Origin: Enterococcus saigonensis
Lineage (GTDB): Bacteria; Bacillota; Bacilli; Lactobacillales; Enterococcaceae
Assembly: GCF_011397115.1 (NCBI RefSeq)
Contig: NZ_AP022822.1
Location: 1,307,501-1,371,500, forward strand
Direction of reading: 5' to 3'
DNA length: 64,000 nt
Under the pieces are notes generated by a model. The model saw only the letters and a list, made by a program, of their open reading frames with translations, was not told where the DNA came from and ran no database searches. The translations under genes were made by a program, and so were the position numbers. This document shows, one piece after another, positions 62,458 through 64,000 of the stretch; position 1 is the stretch's first letter; every line of letters starts with the position of its first letter.

Positions 62458-63273
62458 TCAAAAGATTTTAAATAGCATATCAAATCTGTTTAGTTGTGGC
62501 AAATTCCAAAACTCAAAATTCGGTAAAATTATACCACTAAATAATGTTTTTCCCGGTCCAAGTAAGAATAAAATAGCTAAAATAAGAATGATAGCTAGCA
62601 CAATGAATAATACATTGGCCCCTTGCAATAAATTATACCAGAGTCGTAAATTACTGAAGAACATATCCATTTTTTGATTGCGTAAAACTTTGCCTGTCTC
62701 TGGTATAACGCGCATTTTGGCAATTTTTTGCCAGTTTTCTTTAAACAACAACATATCTTTTTCGGTTAAAACTTCATTGAAAATTTTCGTATCTGCAGCA
62801 AAATCAAGAAAAAACCAATTTACTGTCTGACGTTTGCGTTTTTCATCCCAATAATGTATGCTCCATTTTTTAGTCGTGATCCCTTTTATTTTTTCGTAAG
62901 GAAAACTAGAAAAATAGTTGGTTTCAAAAAAATCTAAAACAGTGAGAAAAATCAAACGTGTATCGGTAAAAATTAGTAGACGATTTCCCCGTGTATCATT
63001 GAAGTTGTCGACGTATTTTTTTGCTTGTGGTGTTCGGGCATAACTCATGCCCATCGGACCTGCACTCATAAACCCTGAATTTTCACCACTAGTCATAGGT
63101 AAATAGCCCGTGATTTTTTCTCCAGTAGCTAATTTAGGCTGCAACTTTTCTTTGACTTCTTGAAAGAGAATATAATACTTACTGCGGTTAAATAAGCTTT
63201 TCTTTTCATTAGTATTTAAATATCCTGGCTGTAATTTGGCATTTTCTTCGTAAATTATTTCTTTAAAACTCAT
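62458..63273 (-). CDS. PH-like membrane protein cotranscribed with sigma factor
   Basis: A 271-residue protein. The middle (about 95-165) has a bacterial PH-like strand pattern (NRLLIFTDTRLIFLTVLDFF, then FPYEKIKGITTKKW); one or two helices lie near 216-243. It lacks the HxxxCxxC zinc motif of many anti-sigma factors. The start overlaps the sigma gene by 4 bases (ATGA). A regulatory role toward the sigma factor is inferred from position only. Confidence 0.65.
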   Translation of the reverse strand: MSFKEIIYEENAKLQPGYLNTNEKKSLFNRSKYYILFQEVKEKLQPKLATGEKITGYLPMTSGENSGFMSAGPMGMSYARTPQAKKYVDNFNDTRGNRLLIFTDTRLIFLTVLDFFETNYFSSFPYEKIKGITTKKWSIHYWDEKRKRQTVNWFFLDFAADTKIFNEVLTEKDMLLFKENWQKIAKMRVIPETGKVLRNQKMDMFFSNLRLWYNLLQGANVLFIVLAIILILAILFLLGPGKTLFSGIILPNFEFWNLPQLNRFDMLFKIF

Positions 63274-63812
63274 GCTAATTCCTCCTTCAGTGCATTTTGC
63301 AACTGTGTTTTCCCACGAGTTAGGTGATTGTAGATGGCACTTGTTTTAATTCCTAAAAGCTTGGCAATATCTGCTGGCGGTGTCTGGTAAAAATAGTAAT
63401 GGAGAAAAATAAGTTGATCTTGGGCACTTAAAACATCCAACAATTCAAGGAATTGTTCTTTCATCAAAGGACAGACTTCTTGATTATAATTTTTATCGAT
63501 CTTCTCAGTTTCTAAATTGGCTTGCCGACTAATTTGTAAGCACTGCTTACGTTTGAAATCGATAGCTTTATTACGCGTGACAACCATTACAAATGTTGCC
63601 AAACTACTTTTTTCCTTTACATAACTTGGGATTTTCTTCCACAAAGTATAGAAAACTTCATTTTCACAGTCCGACCATAAATTTCGCTCAGAACTTTCAG
63701 ATAGCACGCCCCGAATTGTTTTAATTATAGTTTCACCGTAAATTTCAATCATTTTTTCTAACCCAGTAAAATCATGTTGCCTAATTAATGATATGATTTC
63801 TTCGTCTTTCAT
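63270..63812 (-). CDS. ECF-type sigma-70 factor
   Basis: A 180-residue sigma factor with region 2 (NEVFYTLWKKIPSYVKEKSS, then FVMVVTRNKAIDFKRK) and region 4 (LSAQDQLIFLHYYFYQTPPA, IAKLLGIKTSAIYNHLTRGK). It has no region 1 or 3, the ECF layout. Its targets may include its own operon. Strong RBS (gggggaggtaag). Confidence 0.9.
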   Translation of the reverse strand: MKDEEIISLIRQHDFTGLEKMIEIYGETIIKTIRGVLSESSERNLWSDCENEVFYTLWKKIPSYVKEKSSLATFVMVVTRNKAIDFKRKQCLQISRQANLETEKIDKNYNQEVCPLMKEQFLELLDVLSAQDQLIFLHYYFYQTPPADIAKLLGIKTSAIYNHLTRGKTQLQNALKEELA

Positions 63813-63949
63813 CTTACCTCCCCCTCATTGTTCGCTTAATATACGAAATGAATTTATCATTTCTATCATGATTTGAAAACTTTATGTAATAAACATTCGT
63901 AAAAGATAAGAAAAGGTACCTGGATATACTTATCTTAAAGTAATAGATA

Positions 63950-63992
63950 AAAAAGTTGTGATTCTACTAAATTACAAGAACCACAACTTTTT
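63950..63992. terminator. Terminator-like hairpin at window end
   Basis: AAAAAGTTGTG / CACAACTTTTT arms with a long loop. It probably belongs to a gene beyond the window; 63813-63949 shows no gene. Confidence 0.6.
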
Positions 63993-64000
63993 CATTTTAT

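Overview
The window is low-GC, densely coded Firmicute DNA with Gram-positive ribosome binding sites and many short Rho-independent terminators. The gene set points to an Enterococcus-like member of the Enterococcaceae: a Na+-type V-ATPase operon in the Enterococcus hirae order followed by an NtpJ/KtrB-type K+ transporter, ahpCF, an EfaCBA-like manganese transporter, a DegV protein, an LCP protein and an EfbA/RqcH homologue. No species is claimed. No rRNA, tRNA or CRISPR array was seen.

Layout. 1-4150: two unknown coiled-coil genes (the first cut by the window edge), an amino-acid permease, an anchored nuclease and a small unknown gene. 4250-6610: ahpC-ahpF behind a PerR-box promoter. 6750-17040: ntpFIKECGABD, a terminator, then ktrB/ntpJ. 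17090-20390: a genome-maintenance block (SRAP protein, endonuclease III-like glycosylase, small unknown gene) ending in a two-gene cassette, a PD-(D/E)XK nuclease of MmcB type plus a Beta/sce7725-type protein, behind a promoter whose spacer is a LexA (SOS) box. 20440-23020: Mn ABC transporter in which permease and binding protein are one polypeptide, with two DtxR/EfaR-like operators. 23195-25915: AI-2E-family protein, pyridoxine kinase and ECF S component.

26105-29324 is the mobile patch: two adjacent IS30-family elements with related ends and 14-15 bp flanking direct repeats. One carries a GNAT gene and a frameshifted transposase; the other is intact and has a long structured segment upstream of its transposase. 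29943-37924 is mixed accessory and core material: APC permease, DUF3781 protein, an Msr-like ABC-F gene behind a 15-codon macrolide-arrest-like leader peptide and a terminator, a GNAT plus P-loop kinase pair, a second ABC-F gene and a UPF0340 protein. 38013-44680 holds a heterodimeric ABC exporter and a MoxR-VWA fusion paired with a DUF6530-like protein behind a promoter with two palindromic operators.

44886-58490: DegV, LCP, then an aromatic amino-acid block on the minus strand: trpXYZ (predicted tryptophan importer) and aroE-aroF-aroB-aroC-tyrA-aroA-aroK-pheA. Each operon is preceded by the same kind of leader: promoter, short leader peptide (Tyr/Phe-rich for aro, two Trp codons for trpXYZ), three alternating arms, and two terminators. 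The leaders share sequence, so they look like one duplicated attenuator family tuned to different amino acids. This is the strongest candidate for an undescribed system here. The window closes with a DUF1622 protein, rqcH and a minus-strand operon of ECF sigma factor, PH-like membrane protein and signal-less alpha-carbonic anhydrase.
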